18,117 nt of DNA, taken from NCBI GenBank assembly GCA_964502465.1, contig CAZCWX010000339.1, positions 1-18,117 of the forward strand, written 5' to 3'. The stretch is from CAZCWX01 sp964502465. Lineage in GTDB: Bacteria; Desulfobacterota; Binatia; Bin18. The notes beneath the pieces are model-generated. The model worked only from the letters and a program-made list of their open reading frames with translations, had not been told where the DNA came from and searched no databases. Both the position numbers and the translations under genes were made by a program. Below are positions 6,832-14,335 of this stretch, piece after piece (position 1 is the stretch's first letter; each line of letters begins with the position of its first letter).

Positions 6832-8208
6832 ATGCCCGTTCACACAGTACGCTCCCAACTGACCGCGCTCTTCGCAGCCGCAGTGAGCGCCGTCAACCCA
6901 CGACAACTCATCCAAAGAGTTGTCAGAGTTAAGGACAGAACGCTATTCCTCCAGGAAGGGAAACAGATGCTGACCTTTCCACTGTTAGGAAGGGTGTTGG
7001 TCATCGGTGCCGGCAAAGGGGCAGGTTTTCTTGCGGAAGGACTCGAATCCATTCTCGATCAGAGCCTTGCCGGCGGGATCATTATCGTCCCAAGCGGGCA
7101 AACGGCGGCACTTCGGCGGATGACCCTCGTCAATGGTGAGCATCCCTTGCCCGGACCTGGAAGTATCCACGGTGCAGCACAGGTCGCTGCATTGCTCAGC
7201 CAACGGCAGGCGTCTGACTTCATCTGTGTGTGTTTGACCGGCGGCGCATCGAGTCTGCTCGTGAGCCCGGCCTTAGGGATCTCTCTTGCAGAGAAGATTG
7301 CGGTCAATCGGCTACTCCTGGCCTGTGGAGCAGATATTCACGAGGTAAACACCGTACGGAAACACCTCTCCCAAGTCAAAGGCGGAGGGTTAGCACGTTG
7401 GGCGTTTCCCAACCCCCTGGTGAGCTTCCTACTCTCCGATGTCATTGGCGATGACGTAAGTACAATCGGGTCCGGCCCGACGGCACCGGACACAGGAACC
7501 TTCCGCGACGCCTGGGCCATATTGGACAAGTACAGTCTCCGCGAACGAGTTCCGCAATCAGTTCTTACTCACTTCCGCAAAGGCATCGCTGGCAGTATCC
7601 CAGAGACGCCAAAGTCAGGAGACCCGGTATTTGCTCAGGTTCATAATATAGTCGTTGGCTCTAACCGCCTCGCCCTTGATGCGGCTGCGGCAGCCGCGCA
7701 GCGGTCCGGTTTTCTGCCGCACGTTCTCCCCTCTGCGTTGTCTGGAGACACCACAGAAGTGGCCAAGAGTTTTTGTTTCACATTGCGCGCTCTTTTGCAT
7801 GCCTGTCGTGAGCCAGTTTGCGTGCTTGCTGGTGGGGAGACCACGGTCCGCGTTGTCGGGCAAGGCAAAGGTGGGAGGAATCAAGAATTCGCGCTTACCG
7901 CCGCGTGTGAATTACAAGAAGAAATGGGATGGGCGCTGCTGAGCGCAGGCTCTGATGGTATCGATGGCCCAACAGATGCCGCTGGTGCATTTGTTGATAG
8001 CTGCACAATCGCGCGAGCCAGGCAGAAAGGGCTCGATCCCTTCTTTTTTCTGAGAAACAATGACACGTATACCTTTTTCTCTGCGCTTGACGAGCTGTTT
8101 CTTCCTGGTCCTACCGGCACCAATGTCATGGACATCAAAATTGCCCTAGCGTTTCCTCCTGACCATCCTTTGCGAACCTGGCTTGCCAAAGCCCGCAGAA
8201 ATAATTAA
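6832..8208 (+). CDS. Glycerate 2-kinase (MOFRL/DUF4147 type)
   Basis: This family phosphorylates D-glycerate to 2-phosphoglycerate with ATP, linking glyoxylate/serine or sugar-acid breakdown to glycolysis; older annotations call members hydroxypyruvate reductase (TtuD). The 458-residue protein has the DUF4147 N-domain with GAGKGAG (59-65), TGGASSLL (136-143), VNTVRKHLSQVKGG (172-185), SDVIGDD (202-208) and GSGPTAPD (213-220). The C-terminal MOFRL domain has GGETTV (334-339), GKGGRNQE (345-352), GSDGIDGPTDAAG (373-385) and GPTGTNVMD (426-434). TGGGAGG (6817-6823) lies eight bases before ATG 6832. The next gene follows after 13 bp and may be co-transcribed. The family call is firm; the exact substrate is inferred. 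Confidence 0.92.
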   Translation: MPVHTVRSQLTALFAAAVSAVNPRQLIQRVVRVKDRTLFLQEGKQMLTFPLLGRVLVIGAGKGAGFLAEGLESILDQSLAGGIIIVPSGQTAALRRMTLVNGEHPLPGPGSIHGAAQVAALLSQRQASDFICVCLTGGASSLLVSPALGISLAEKIAVNRLLLACGADIHEVNTVRKHLSQVKGGGLARWAFPNPLVSFLLSDVIGDDVSTIGSGPTAPDTGTFRDAWAILDKYSLRERVPQSVLTHFRKGIAGSIPETPKSGDPVFAQVHNIVVGSNRLALDAAAAAAQRSGFLPHVLPSALSGDTTEVAKSFCFTLRALLHACREPVCVLAGGETTVRVVGQGKGGRNQEFALTAACELQEEMGWALLSAGSDGIDGPTDAAGAFVDSCTIARARQKGLDPFFFLRNNDTYTFFSALDELFLPGPTGTNVMDIKIALAFPPDHPLRTWLAKARRNN

Positions 8209-8221
8209 AGGGAGGACTGCC

Positions 8222-8824
8222 ATGGCAAGAAATCGTACAACAGACTCAACCGGTCGCATTCCTCCCGGACAATTCCTGGTAGAAAAATGGCCTGTTCTCA
8301 GTTACGGTCCAACCCCTCGGTTCAACCCTGCGGCCTGGGACTTTCAGCTGTTTGGTCTTGTTACCGAACCGGTACGCCTAAACTACCAACAGTTTCGCGC
8401 TTTACCGCAAAGTCGGCTCACCGCTGACTTTCACTGCGTTACAACCTGGTCGCGGCTCGATAACACCTGGGAAGGAGTCCTGGCCACAGATGTGATTTCG
8501 CTGGTCCAGGTGAAGCCAGAGGCTCGCTATGTGCTGATCCACTGCGATGGGGGCTATACCACCAATCTCTCTCTTGACCATTTTCTTGATACGGACGTCA
8601 TTTTTGCCCATCGACATGACAGCCTCGATCTCGAACCTGATCATGGGTGGCCCCTACGTCTGGTTGTGCCCAAGCTGTATGCCTGGAAAAGTGCTAAATG
8701 GGTCCGTGGAGTCGAGTTTCTTGCAAAGAACCGCCGAGGTTTCTGGGAGCTACGTGGTTATCACAATCGCGGGAACCCGTGGACCGAAGAGCGCTATAGT
8801 GATCAAGAGGACGAAGACTGCTAA
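8222..8824 (+). CDS. Sulfite-oxidase-like molybdopterin-dependent oxidoreductase
   Basis: The 200-residue product matches the small, single-domain sulfite-oxidase-fold enzymes (oxidoreductase molybdopterin-binding domain, YuiH-like). The Mo-ligating cysteine is expected at C72 in TADFHCVTTWSRLDNTWEG. The usual family C-terminal motifs are PLRLVVPKLYAWKSAKWV and FWELRGYHNRGNPW. There is no Tat or Sec signal peptide and no C-terminal dimerisation domain, so it should be cytoplasmic, unlike periplasmic MsrP/YedY or SorA. The frame is open further upstream to 8183, inside the glycerate kinase gene, but AAGGGAGG just before ATG 8222 with good spacing marks the true start. Substrate unknown; no molybdenum-cofactor genes are in the window. 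Confidence 0.88.
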   Translation: MARNRTTDSTGRIPPGQFLVEKWPVLSYGPTPRFNPAAWDFQLFGLVTEPVRLNYQQFRALPQSRLTADFHCVTTWSRLDNTWEGVLATDVISLVQVKPEARYVLIHCDGGYTTNLSLDHFLDTDVIFAHRHDSLDLEPDHGWPLRLVVPKLYAWKSAKWVRGVEFLAKNRRGFWELRGYHNRGNPWTEERYSDQEDEDC

Positions 8825-8880
8825 CATGTAAGACGATAGCCTCTTATTGTGCACGCCTTTTACGTTTTACTCTTTTTCTC

Positions 8881-9243
8881 ATGACAGGCACTCTTTTCCT
8901 TCAAGCTGTGCAGGAATTCAATCGCGGCCACTTCTTTGAAGCGCATGAGCTGTGGGAAGAGCTGTGGAATGAAACAGTAGATGAAGAGAAACGGTTTTAT
9001 CAAGCGCTTGTCCAGATTGCGGCTGGCTATCATAAGCTGTCCCTTGCCCAGTATAACGGGGCTCGTAAACTCCTCGAACGTGGCCAGCAGACGATCAGTG
9101 AATTTCCCACCAACTATGCGGGCATCGACCTCGCTCCCCTCATGACCACGCTCGAATCTATTCTCTCAAGCCTGGCGAAAAACCAGATCATGGATTCCTT
9201 CCCAGCGCCAACGCTACGGTTCCTCCCTTCTTTTCCTGAATGA
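8881..9243 (+). CDS. DUF309 family protein
   Basis: The 120-residue helical protein carries the DUF309 signature FNRGHFFEAHELWEELW at about residues 13-29, followed by DEEKRFYQALVQIAAGYHKL (35-54), which is typical of the family. Bacterial DUF309 proteins have no established function; the conserved His/Glu pattern suggests a possible metal site, which is inference. ATG 8881 is the only plausible start in frame but lacks a Shine-Dalgarno: a pyrimidine-rich tract (CTCTTTTTCTC) precedes it. It follows the sulfite-oxidase-like gene after 56 bp on the same strand. The last 25 residues (after about 95) are less conserved-looking. Confidence 0.88.
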   Translation: MTGTLFLQAVQEFNRGHFFEAHELWEELWNETVDEEKRFYQALVQIAAGYHKLSLAQYNGARKLLERGQQTISEFPTNYAGIDLAPLMTTLESILSSLAKNQIMDSFPAPTLRFLPSFPE

Positions 9244-9276
9244 CTGTCTAGTCGTCAGCGACCAGGCTGCCTCCAC

Positions 9277-9300
9277 TTGACTGAATGTACGTTCACTCAA
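9277..9300. promoter_or_regulatory. 24-bp palindrome, candidate TetR-type operator
   Basis: The sequence TTGACTGAATGT is followed by ACGTTCACTCAA. Twenty of its 24 positions are self-complementary around the central GTAC (9287-9290), with only two mismatched pairs. It ends seven bases before a consensus -35 box. Size and the TGAATGTACGTTCA core resemble operators of TetR-family repressors. No TetR gene is in the window, so the regulator is unknown. Confidence 0.55.
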
Positions 9301-9307
9301 ATTCTGC

Positions 9308-9337
9308 TTGACAACCGCCTGGCAAGAGAGGTAAAGT
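9308..9337 (+). promoter_or_regulatory. Candidate sigma70-type promoter for the homoserine-kinase-like gene
   Basis: A perfect TTGACA (-35, 9308-9313) is followed after 18 bp by TAAAGT (9332-9337, four of six matches to TATAAT). This leaves about 30-40 bases of leader to the ATG at 9377. The palindrome at 9277-9300 abuts the -35 region, so binding there could control it. It would serve 9377-10465 and perhaps the carboxylase genes after it. Confidence 0.5.
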
Positions 9338-9376
9338 GCGGTTTTCACATTCAACGTAGATTCTAGGGAAAAAGAT

Positions 9377-10465
9377 ATGGCGGTCTATACCCTTCTAGAC
9401 CGAAAGATGTTAGGAACCCTAGCCGAACATTACGGACTAGGAAAGCTGCTAAGGGCATCCGGGGTCCCTGCCGGATCAGTCAACACTCACTATCTACTCG
9501 AAACCCGCAAAGGGAAATTTTTTCTTAAGATCGATGAGGTCAAGAAACCGTTAGAAATCCAGAGCGAGCTTGATCTTCTTCTGTTCCTCCGCGTAGAGGG
9601 CTTTCCCTGCCCCCAACCGCTGGCTGACCGCCAAGGGCAGTATCTGGCTGACTACCGCGGGAAACCCGTCTCCGTCTACGTTTCCCTTCCCGGAAAGGCG
9701 TTGTCAGAGGAAACGCTGACCACGGCACAGATGGAAGCAGTAGGACGAGCACTTGCGTCTCTGCATATCATTGGTCAGGAATACCCAAAGGGCATCGAGA
9801 ATCGTTTTCGCTTCGCGTGCATCAGCGAGCTGTACCAAAGCATGAAGGAGAAGATGCCCGTATACTTTAAACATCTGATCCACGTTCTTGATGATGAAAT
9901 TGCCTACCAGCAACAATATCAAGAAGACAAACTGCCTAAAGGCATCATTCATGGTGACCTGTTTGCTGACAACCTGCTCTTTCGTGGGAGTAAACTTGTT
10001 GGCGTCCTCGATTTCGAAGCCGCCTGCCACGGTAAATTCATTTATGACCTGGCAACTGCGGTGAACGCGCTTGCGTACAGAGGAGCAAGTTATGTGATCG
10101 AACGCTTTGTTGCGTTACTCGATGGATACCAAAGCGTTCGCAACCTTACCCTGACAGAGTGGGATGCGTTCCCGAGCGAGTTGCGGTTTTCTGCACTCCG
10201 TTTTACTGTGACGCGACTCAAGGATTTCTTTTTTCGCCCCATGGATGACACGGCCCGCATCAACAAGGATTTCCGCGAATTTCTTGAACGTCTACAGGTG
10301 CTTCGTCGTGAGCGTCCCGGCGGTATGGACAAACTCCTTATGGCTATGGCCACTGGCTACGATTACCGCAAGTATCAGAAGCCTGCTGCTTCAGGAAAGC
10401 CTGAAGGAAAATCTCCACCAACGAACCAGAAATCGGGAATTCGTCAACACGCCTTTGCCAAGTAG
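9377..10465 (+). CDS. Homoserine kinase-like APH-fold phosphotransferase
   Basis: This is an aminoglycoside-phosphotransferase-fold kinase closest in look to type II homoserine kinases (ThrB of alpha/betaproteobacteria), which make O-phosphohomoserine for threonine synthesis. Visible elements: the nucleotide-binding lysine K51 in GKFFLKIDEV; the Brenner motif IIHGDLFADNLLF with catalytic D194 and N199; and the metal-binding GVLDFEAACHGKFIYDLA with D212. The N-terminal SGVPAGSVNTHYLLET also matches that family. At 362 residues it is about 40 longer than usual, with a Pro/Lys/Ser-rich tail after residue 335. AGGGA at 9365-9369 supports ATG 9377. The neighbours are not threonine genes, so another small alcohol substrate is possible. 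Confidence 0.8.
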   Translation: MAVYTLLDRKMLGTLAEHYGLGKLLRASGVPAGSVNTHYLLETRKGKFFLKIDEVKKPLEIQSELDLLLFLRVEGFPCPQPLADRQGQYLADYRGKPVSVYVSLPGKALSEETLTTAQMEAVGRALASLHIIGQEYPKGIENRFRFACISELYQSMKEKMPVYFKHLIHVLDDEIAYQQQYQEDKLPKGIIHGDLFADNLLFRGSKLVGVLDFEAACHGKFIYDLATAVNALAYRGASYVIERFVALLDGYQSVRNLTLTEWDAFPSELRFSALRFTVTRLKDFFFRPMDDTARINKDFREFLERLQVLRRERPGGMDKLLMAMATGYDYRKYQKPAASGKPEGKSPPTNQKSGIRQHAFAK

Positions 10466-10533
10466 CAAGCCGAGGGAGGTGCAATACAGCACAGTCACTG
10501 CTATTTATAAACGCAGAAAGCAGAGAAGAAACT

Positions 10534-12024
10534 GTGTTTAAAAAAATCCTGATTGCCAACCGTGGAGAGATTGCGATCCGCGTGGCTCGCACCTGCTGTG
10601 AACTCGGAATCCCGACCGTCGCAGTGTACTCCGACGCTGATATCTCCTCCCCCCATCTCGATGCGGCTGACGAAGTGACGTACCTCGGTCCGGCCCAGGC
10701 GAGTGCCAGTTACCTGAATCAAGAGGCCCTCATCCGTGCAGCGAAGCATACCGGAGCTGACGCAGTCCATCCGGGGTACGGGTTTCTGTCGGAGAATCCT
10801 TCTTTTGCTCGCCTCGTACAGGCTGCTGGCCTCACGTTCATAGGTCCAGCTCCAGACTCACTGACCGCGGTTGGCAATAAGATCTTCGCTCGTCAAACCG
10901 TTGCGAAACTTGGGGTGCCGGTGATTCCAGCCATAGAGCAGCCATCTGCAGACCCGACAGTGCTGCGCGAACAAGTGCGTACGCTCGGTTACCCGCTGCT
11001 CATCAAGGCTGCTGCCGGTGGCGGCGGCAAAGGGATGCGTATCGTCCACCATGAAAGAGAGCTGGCTGAAGCGGTGGCAGCAGCCGAACGTGAAGCGACC
11101 GCCGCGTTTGCCGAAGGCACTGTGTACCTCGAACGGTATCTCGAACAACCTCGCCATGTTGAGGTGCAGATTCTCGGGGACACCTATGGTTCCCTCATTC
11201 ATCTTGGTGAGCGCGAATGTTCGATCCAACGACGCTACCAGAAGATTCTGGAAGAGACCCCTTCTCCAGCAATCTCTACACTGCTCCGTGAAGACATGAC
11301 CGCTGCGGCACTCACAGTGGCAAAAGCTGCGGGATATTACAACGCCGGCACCGTGGAGTTTATCCTCGATAACCAGGGACGCTTTTACTTTCTCGAAGTG
11401 AATGCCCGGCTGCAAGTCGAACACCCGATTACCGAGTGGGTCACAGGCTTGGACTTGGTACGCGAGCAGATTCGTATTGCCAGCGGTGAACGTCTCGGCT
11501 TGAAACAGGACGAGGTACGAAACCGCGGACATGCGATCGAGTGCCGAGTATATGCCGAAGATCCGGCACGGGGATTTTTTCCCTCGCCAGGGAAGATCCT
11601 GTTGTGGAGCGCTCCGTCAGGACCCGGAGTACGAGTGGATGCCGGAGTCGAAACACACACTGAAGTCCCGCTGTACTATGACCCGCTGATCGCAAAAATA
11701 TCGACCTGGGGACAGAACCGTGAACAGGCTCGTCGTCGGATGAGTACGGCACTGCGCCAGTGTGTGGTTCTCGGCCCGACCACCAATCTCTCCTTTCTGC
11801 TTGATCTGGTTGAGCACCACGCCTTTGTCTCTGCAGAGACACACACCGGATTTCTCTCTGAACATTTCCCGCAATGGCAGCCGTACAGGAAAACGCATGA
11901 CCGCGAAGCTGCATTTGTTGCCGCTTTGCAGCAATCGCTGCGTGATCGCTCAGACCCATCAATTCCTCAGTCTCGCACCACCACCCCCTGGCAAAGACTT
12001 GGAGGATGGAGACTCGGAGAGTAA
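10534..12024 (+). CDS. accC: Biotin carboxylase subunit of an acyl-CoA carboxylase
   Basis: This ATP-grasp enzyme carboxylates biotin on a carrier protein using ATP and bicarbonate. Residues 1-110 form the N-domain (KKILIANRGEIAIR; HPGYGFLSENPSFA at 79-92). The ATP-grasp has the Gly-rich loop AAAGGGGKGMRIV (159-171). Catalytic/metal residues E275 (VEFILD), E288, N290 and R292 lie in FYFLEVNARLQVEHPITEWV. At 496 residues it is longer than E. coli AccC (about 450), with about 45 extra C-terminal residues. This suggests the type seen in propionyl- or methylcrotonyl-CoA carboxylase alpha chains. The start is GTG 10534, which gives the standard N-terminus; only a weak purine-rich site (AGAGAAG) precedes it. 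The carrier gene follows after 23 bp. Which acyl-CoA is used cannot be told without the carboxyltransferase. Confidence 0.92.
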   Translation: MFKKILIANRGEIAIRVARTCCELGIPTVAVYSDADISSPHLDAADEVTYLGPAQASASYLNQEALIRAAKHTGADAVHPGYGFLSENPSFARLVQAAGLTFIGPAPDSLTAVGNKIFARQTVAKLGVPVIPAIEQPSADPTVLREQVRTLGYPLLIKAAAGGGGKGMRIVHHERELAEAVAAAEREATAAFAEGTVYLERYLEQPRHVEVQILGDTYGSLIHLGERECSIQRRYQKILEETPSPAISTLLREDMTAAALTVAKAAGYYNAGTVEFILDNQGRFYFLEVNARLQVEHPITEWVTGLDLVREQIRIASGERLGLKQDEVRNRGHAIECRVYAEDPARGFFPSPGKILLWSAPSGPGVRVDAGVETHTEVPLYYDPLIAKISTWGQNREQARRRMSTALRQCVVLGPTTNLSFLLDLVEHHAFVSAETHTGFLSEHFPQWQPYRKTHDREAAFVAALQQSLRDRSDPSIPQSRTTTPWQRLGGWRLGE

Positions 12025-12047
12025 GGTCACACAACGAGGATATCTGG

Positions 12048-12572
12048 ATGAAAACCACACTGCATCTGAGTGGGATCGCCTATGCGGTAGAGTACACACA
12101 GAGTGGGGATGAGTACGAGGTCTCAGTGAATGGGACATCGCTGCGTGTGCGCGTGCTGGCTACGCGCAACAGCGTACTCATTCTCACCATCGACGGAAAA
12201 CCGCTGCGTGCCCATCTCGTTCATGACGGACCACGTATGCTGGTGGCGATCGCGGGGCAGGTCTACGAATTCACCCGGCAGGAAAAGCAAGCCCAGGCCC
12301 GGCGAGGCGAAGCGGGCAGACTGGATCCACAAGTACGCTCCCCCATGCCAGGAAAGATCCTTGAAGTGCTCGTCGCTGAAGGGTCAAAGGTCGAGACCGG
12401 ACAAGCGCTGGTTTTACTCGAAGCGATGAAAATGGAGAATACCCTTGCTGCCGAGGGGGCCGCGACGGTCAACAAGGTTCATGTTGCTCCGGGGGATTTA
12501 GTCGACCTCGGTCAGCTCCTGGTGGAACTCGACTTTATTGCTGCCGCACCATCGTCGCCTCAAGCTAGTTGA
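12048..12572 (+). CDS. Biotin carboxyl carrier protein (acyl-CoA carboxylase)
   Basis: The protein that carries biotin between the carboxylase and carboxyltransferase sites. The biotinyl domain occupies about residues 95-163, with the attachment motif EAMKMEN and biotinylated K128; SPMPGKILEVLVAEGSKV begins the domain as usual. Residues 1-80 are beta-rich and look like the BT linker domain of propionyl-CoA carboxylase alpha chains rather than the Ala/Pro-rich linker of AccB. Together with the preceding gene it therefore resembles an alpha chain split in two. GAGGA (12036-12040) decides ATG 12048 (174 residues) over an upstream ATG at 12006 inside accC, which lacks proper spacing. Its last 13 bases overlap the end of the convergent formyltransferase gene. 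Confidence 0.9.
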   Translation: MKTTLHLSGIAYAVEYTQSGDEYEVSVNGTSLRVRVLATRNSVLILTIDGKPLRAHLVHDGPRMLVAIAGQVYEFTRQEKQAQARRGEAGRLDPQVRSPMPGKILEVLVAEGSKVETGQALVLLEAMKMENTLAAEGAATVNKVHVAPGDLVDLGQLLVELDFIAAAPSSPQAS

Positions 12573-13474
12573 GCACCGACGCTGAATCCAGCCTGTTTCG
12601 CACCCTCTGCCGCAGCAATCTTTCCCCCTGCCCCTTTCATTTTCTTGGCGATGATGATACCGCCAGGGACCGCAATCCCGATGTGTTCCTGGCCAATCTC
12701 GACAATCTGACCCGGAGAAGCGCTTCCAGCGGTTTTCTGCAGACGACAGTCATACAACCGCACCATTTGCCCTCGCCACAGAGCGTATGCCCCTGGTTGT
12801 GGGTCACAGCCACGAATCAAATTGTAGACTTCCTGCGCAGGCTTGGACCAATCAATACGCGCATGTTCGTCGCCACATGGCGGATCATAGTTTGCCAGTG
12901 ACTCGTCCTGAATAACCCGTGGCGGATTCCCGGCTTTGATGAGATCAACCGCTTCGCCGATTGCCTCCACTCCCAAGGGGAAGATCCTATTGAAGTAGAG
13001 CGTGCCGATCGTATCATCCGGGTCAACCGCTACCTCTTTCTGCAAAAGAATCGGGCCCGTATCGATGCCCTCATCGACCCAAAACAGCGAGAGGCCAGTG
13101 CGAACCTCTCCATTGATTAAGGCCCAGTTGATTGCACTGCGACCGCGATATTTAGGCAAGAGAGACGGATGAAAACAGATACTACCGAATCGTGGTGCGT
13201 TAAACACCGCCGGGGGAACAATTTGGGTGACAAACGCCAGAATCGCCAGGTCGGCGTGCAAAGCGCCTACGATTTCACGAACCTCGGGAGCTTTCAAGGT
13301 TTTGTGTTGATGCACAGGGATACCGAGTTGGAGAGCACGTTGTTTGACTGGATCAAACTTCCCACCTGGAGCATCGGGTGGGCAAAAAACCGCCACGACT
13401 TCCTCACCTTTGCCAATAAGTTTGTCTAAGGTTTTTTCGGCAAAAGCCGCTTGACCAAACAGGATAATTCGCAT
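12560..13474 (-). CDS. Formyltransferase of the 10-formyl-THF hydrolase/dehydrogenase type
   Basis: The 304-residue product has a formyltransferase N-domain (about 1-200) and an Fmt C-like domain (about 205-300). The folate/catalytic region reads SICFHPSLLPKYRGRSAINW, with H102, then EGIDTGPILL with D138. Methionyl-tRNA formyltransferase (Fmt) has Asn two residues before this His; here it is C100. The 10-formyl-THF dehydrogenase N-domain (ALDH1L1) has Ile at that place and closely similar flanks (HPSLLP, SAINWxLINGE, IDTGPILLQ), so that subgroup is the better match. ATG 13474-13472 with GGGAG just before it is preferred over GTG 13492. It lies 27 bp after the N-formylglutamate amidohydrolase gene, likely in one operon. 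True substrate unproven; it is not assigned as fmt. Confidence 0.8.
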   Translation of the reverse strand: MRIILFGQAAFAEKTLDKLIGKGEEVVAVFCPPDAPGGKFDPVKQRALQLGIPVHQHKTLKAPEVREIVGALHADLAILAFVTQIVPPAVFNAPRFGSICFHPSLLPKYRGRSAINWALINGEVRTGLSLFWVDEGIDTGPILLQKEVAVDPDDTIGTLYFNRIFPLGVEAIGEAVDLIKAGNPPRVIQDESLANYDPPCGDEHARIDWSKPAQEVYNLIRGCDPQPGAYALWRGQMVRLYDCRLQKTAGSASPGQIVEIGQEHIGIAVPGGIIIAKKMKGAGGKIAAAEGAKQAGFSVGAQLA

Positions 13475-13501
13475 TGTTTCTCCCTCGCTCACGTGTTTTT
13501 C

Positions 13502-14248
13502 TCATCCTTCATTATTTTTTCCAATGAAAAGAGCCCGCAGGACTTCGCTGACTTGTTTTCCCACCTGAGTAGCTGTGTCTGTCTGCGTAATCAGACCATT
13601 ATTAAATTCCAGCTCGAGGTAGACAAGCTGGTGTTTTTCGCCGTGACTACGCGCGCTGAATATCAGTCCATCGTGCCCTGAGTACGGCTCATTGTAGCGG
13701 ACCCGATATCCGCAATGCGCAAGCCGCTGACCAACTTCTTGGGCAAGATCTTCGTAACGATCGAACAGAATCCCGATATCAAAATCTCTCTGTTGTTTCC
13801 TCAACACTGGAGTAAAGCTGTGTATGCTGAACACAGTTGGACGATTGCTCCCTTGGTTAGCGAGCAGCCGATCAATGGCCTCGTGATAGGGTTGATAAAA
13901 CCACTCAATACGCCGCTGCTTTTCCGCGTCTGACACACGCTGATTCCCAGGCACGGGTGTCCCATCGCTTTCAGACATGATGAGATCGTGATCAGCAAGA
14001 TCCCGATTGCAGTCGATCAGTAACCGCGAAGAGCCAGAACAGACCGCTGGGGCATTGAGAGTCTGGACGAGCGTCTCGACAACTGAACGAGCGCCAATAT
14101 CCCAGCCGATGTGACGGTGCAGCTCCGCTTCGCTCAAGCCAAGGTTCTGGTACCCCACCGGTACAGTACAAGACGCATGCTCACAGGTTAAAACAATGGG
14201 GAACTTGCCTGTCGGGTTTATCAGTTCGAAGGTTACTGCTGGGTCCAT
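13502..14248 (-). CDS. N-formylglutamate amidohydrolase family protein
   Basis: The family hydrolyses N-formyl-L-glutamate to formate and glutamate (HutG type), although many members have untested substrates. Visible motifs in the 248-residue protein: CEHAS (22-26), HIGWDIGA (46-53), SRLLIDCNRD (74-83), YHEAID (121-126), SIHSFTPV (141-148) and ELEFNNGLI (about 211-219). These match the short COG3931-like branch and are consistent with a zinc peptidase-like fold using His/Glu ligands. A purine-rich AAGGAAAAGGA precedes ATG 14248-14246. No hut histidine-degradation genes are nearby, so a role beyond histidine breakdown is likely. It is divergent from the IclR gene and is the first gene of a probable two-gene operon with the formyltransferase. 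Confidence 0.87.
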   Translation of the reverse strand: MDPAVTFELINPTGKFPIVLTCEHASCTVPVGYQNLGLSEAELHRHIGWDIGARSVVETLVQTLNAPAVCSGSSRLLIDCNRDLADHDLIMSESDGTPVPGNQRVSDAEKQRRIEWFYQPYHEAIDRLLANQGSNRPTVFSIHSFTPVLRKQQRDFDIGILFDRYEDLAQEVGQRLAHCGYRVRYNEPYSGHDGLIFSARSHGEKHQLVYLELEFNNGLITQTDTATQVGKQVSEVLRALFIGKNNEG

Positions 14249-14288
14249 TCCTTTTCCTTACTGAAGAGTCAAAAGACTTTCAAGCTTT

Positions 14289-14329
14289 GCGGATATAAAA
14301 CCGCGTTGACAAAAGGAACCTATATCCGC
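14289..14329. promoter_or_regulatory. Perfect 9-bp inverted repeat, candidate IclR operator
   Basis: GCGGATATA (14289-14297) and its exact complement TATATCCGC (14321-14329) are separated by 23 bp, 32 bp centre to centre, or about three helical turns. The arms flank the -35 box of the IclR gene, one upstream and one in the -35/-10 spacer. Such placement fits autorepression, and it lies between divergent genes. The binding protein is inferred. Confidence 0.55.
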
Positions 14330-14335
14330 TATGAA
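14306..14335 (+). promoter_or_regulatory. Candidate promoter for the IclR-family gene
   Basis: A perfect TTGACA at 14306-14311 is followed after 18 bp by TATGAA (14330-14335, four of six matches to TATAAT). The start codon is at 14379 with a strong CGGAGGA Shine-Dalgarno, giving a leader of about 35 bases. The spacer contains the right arm of the inverted repeat. Confidence 0.5.

Noticed and set aside
10389..10406. Perfect 7-bp inverted repeat CTTCAGG/CCTGAAG near the end of the homoserine-kinase-like gene
   Set aside because: Lies inside coding sequence and is not followed by a T-run on either strand, so no terminator is called.
10858..12058. Long antisense open frames (224 and 205 codons) opposite accC
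   Set aside because: They lie wholly opposite a well-conserved carboxylase gene, have odd composition and no family motifs; high-GC codon bias readily opens such mirror frames.
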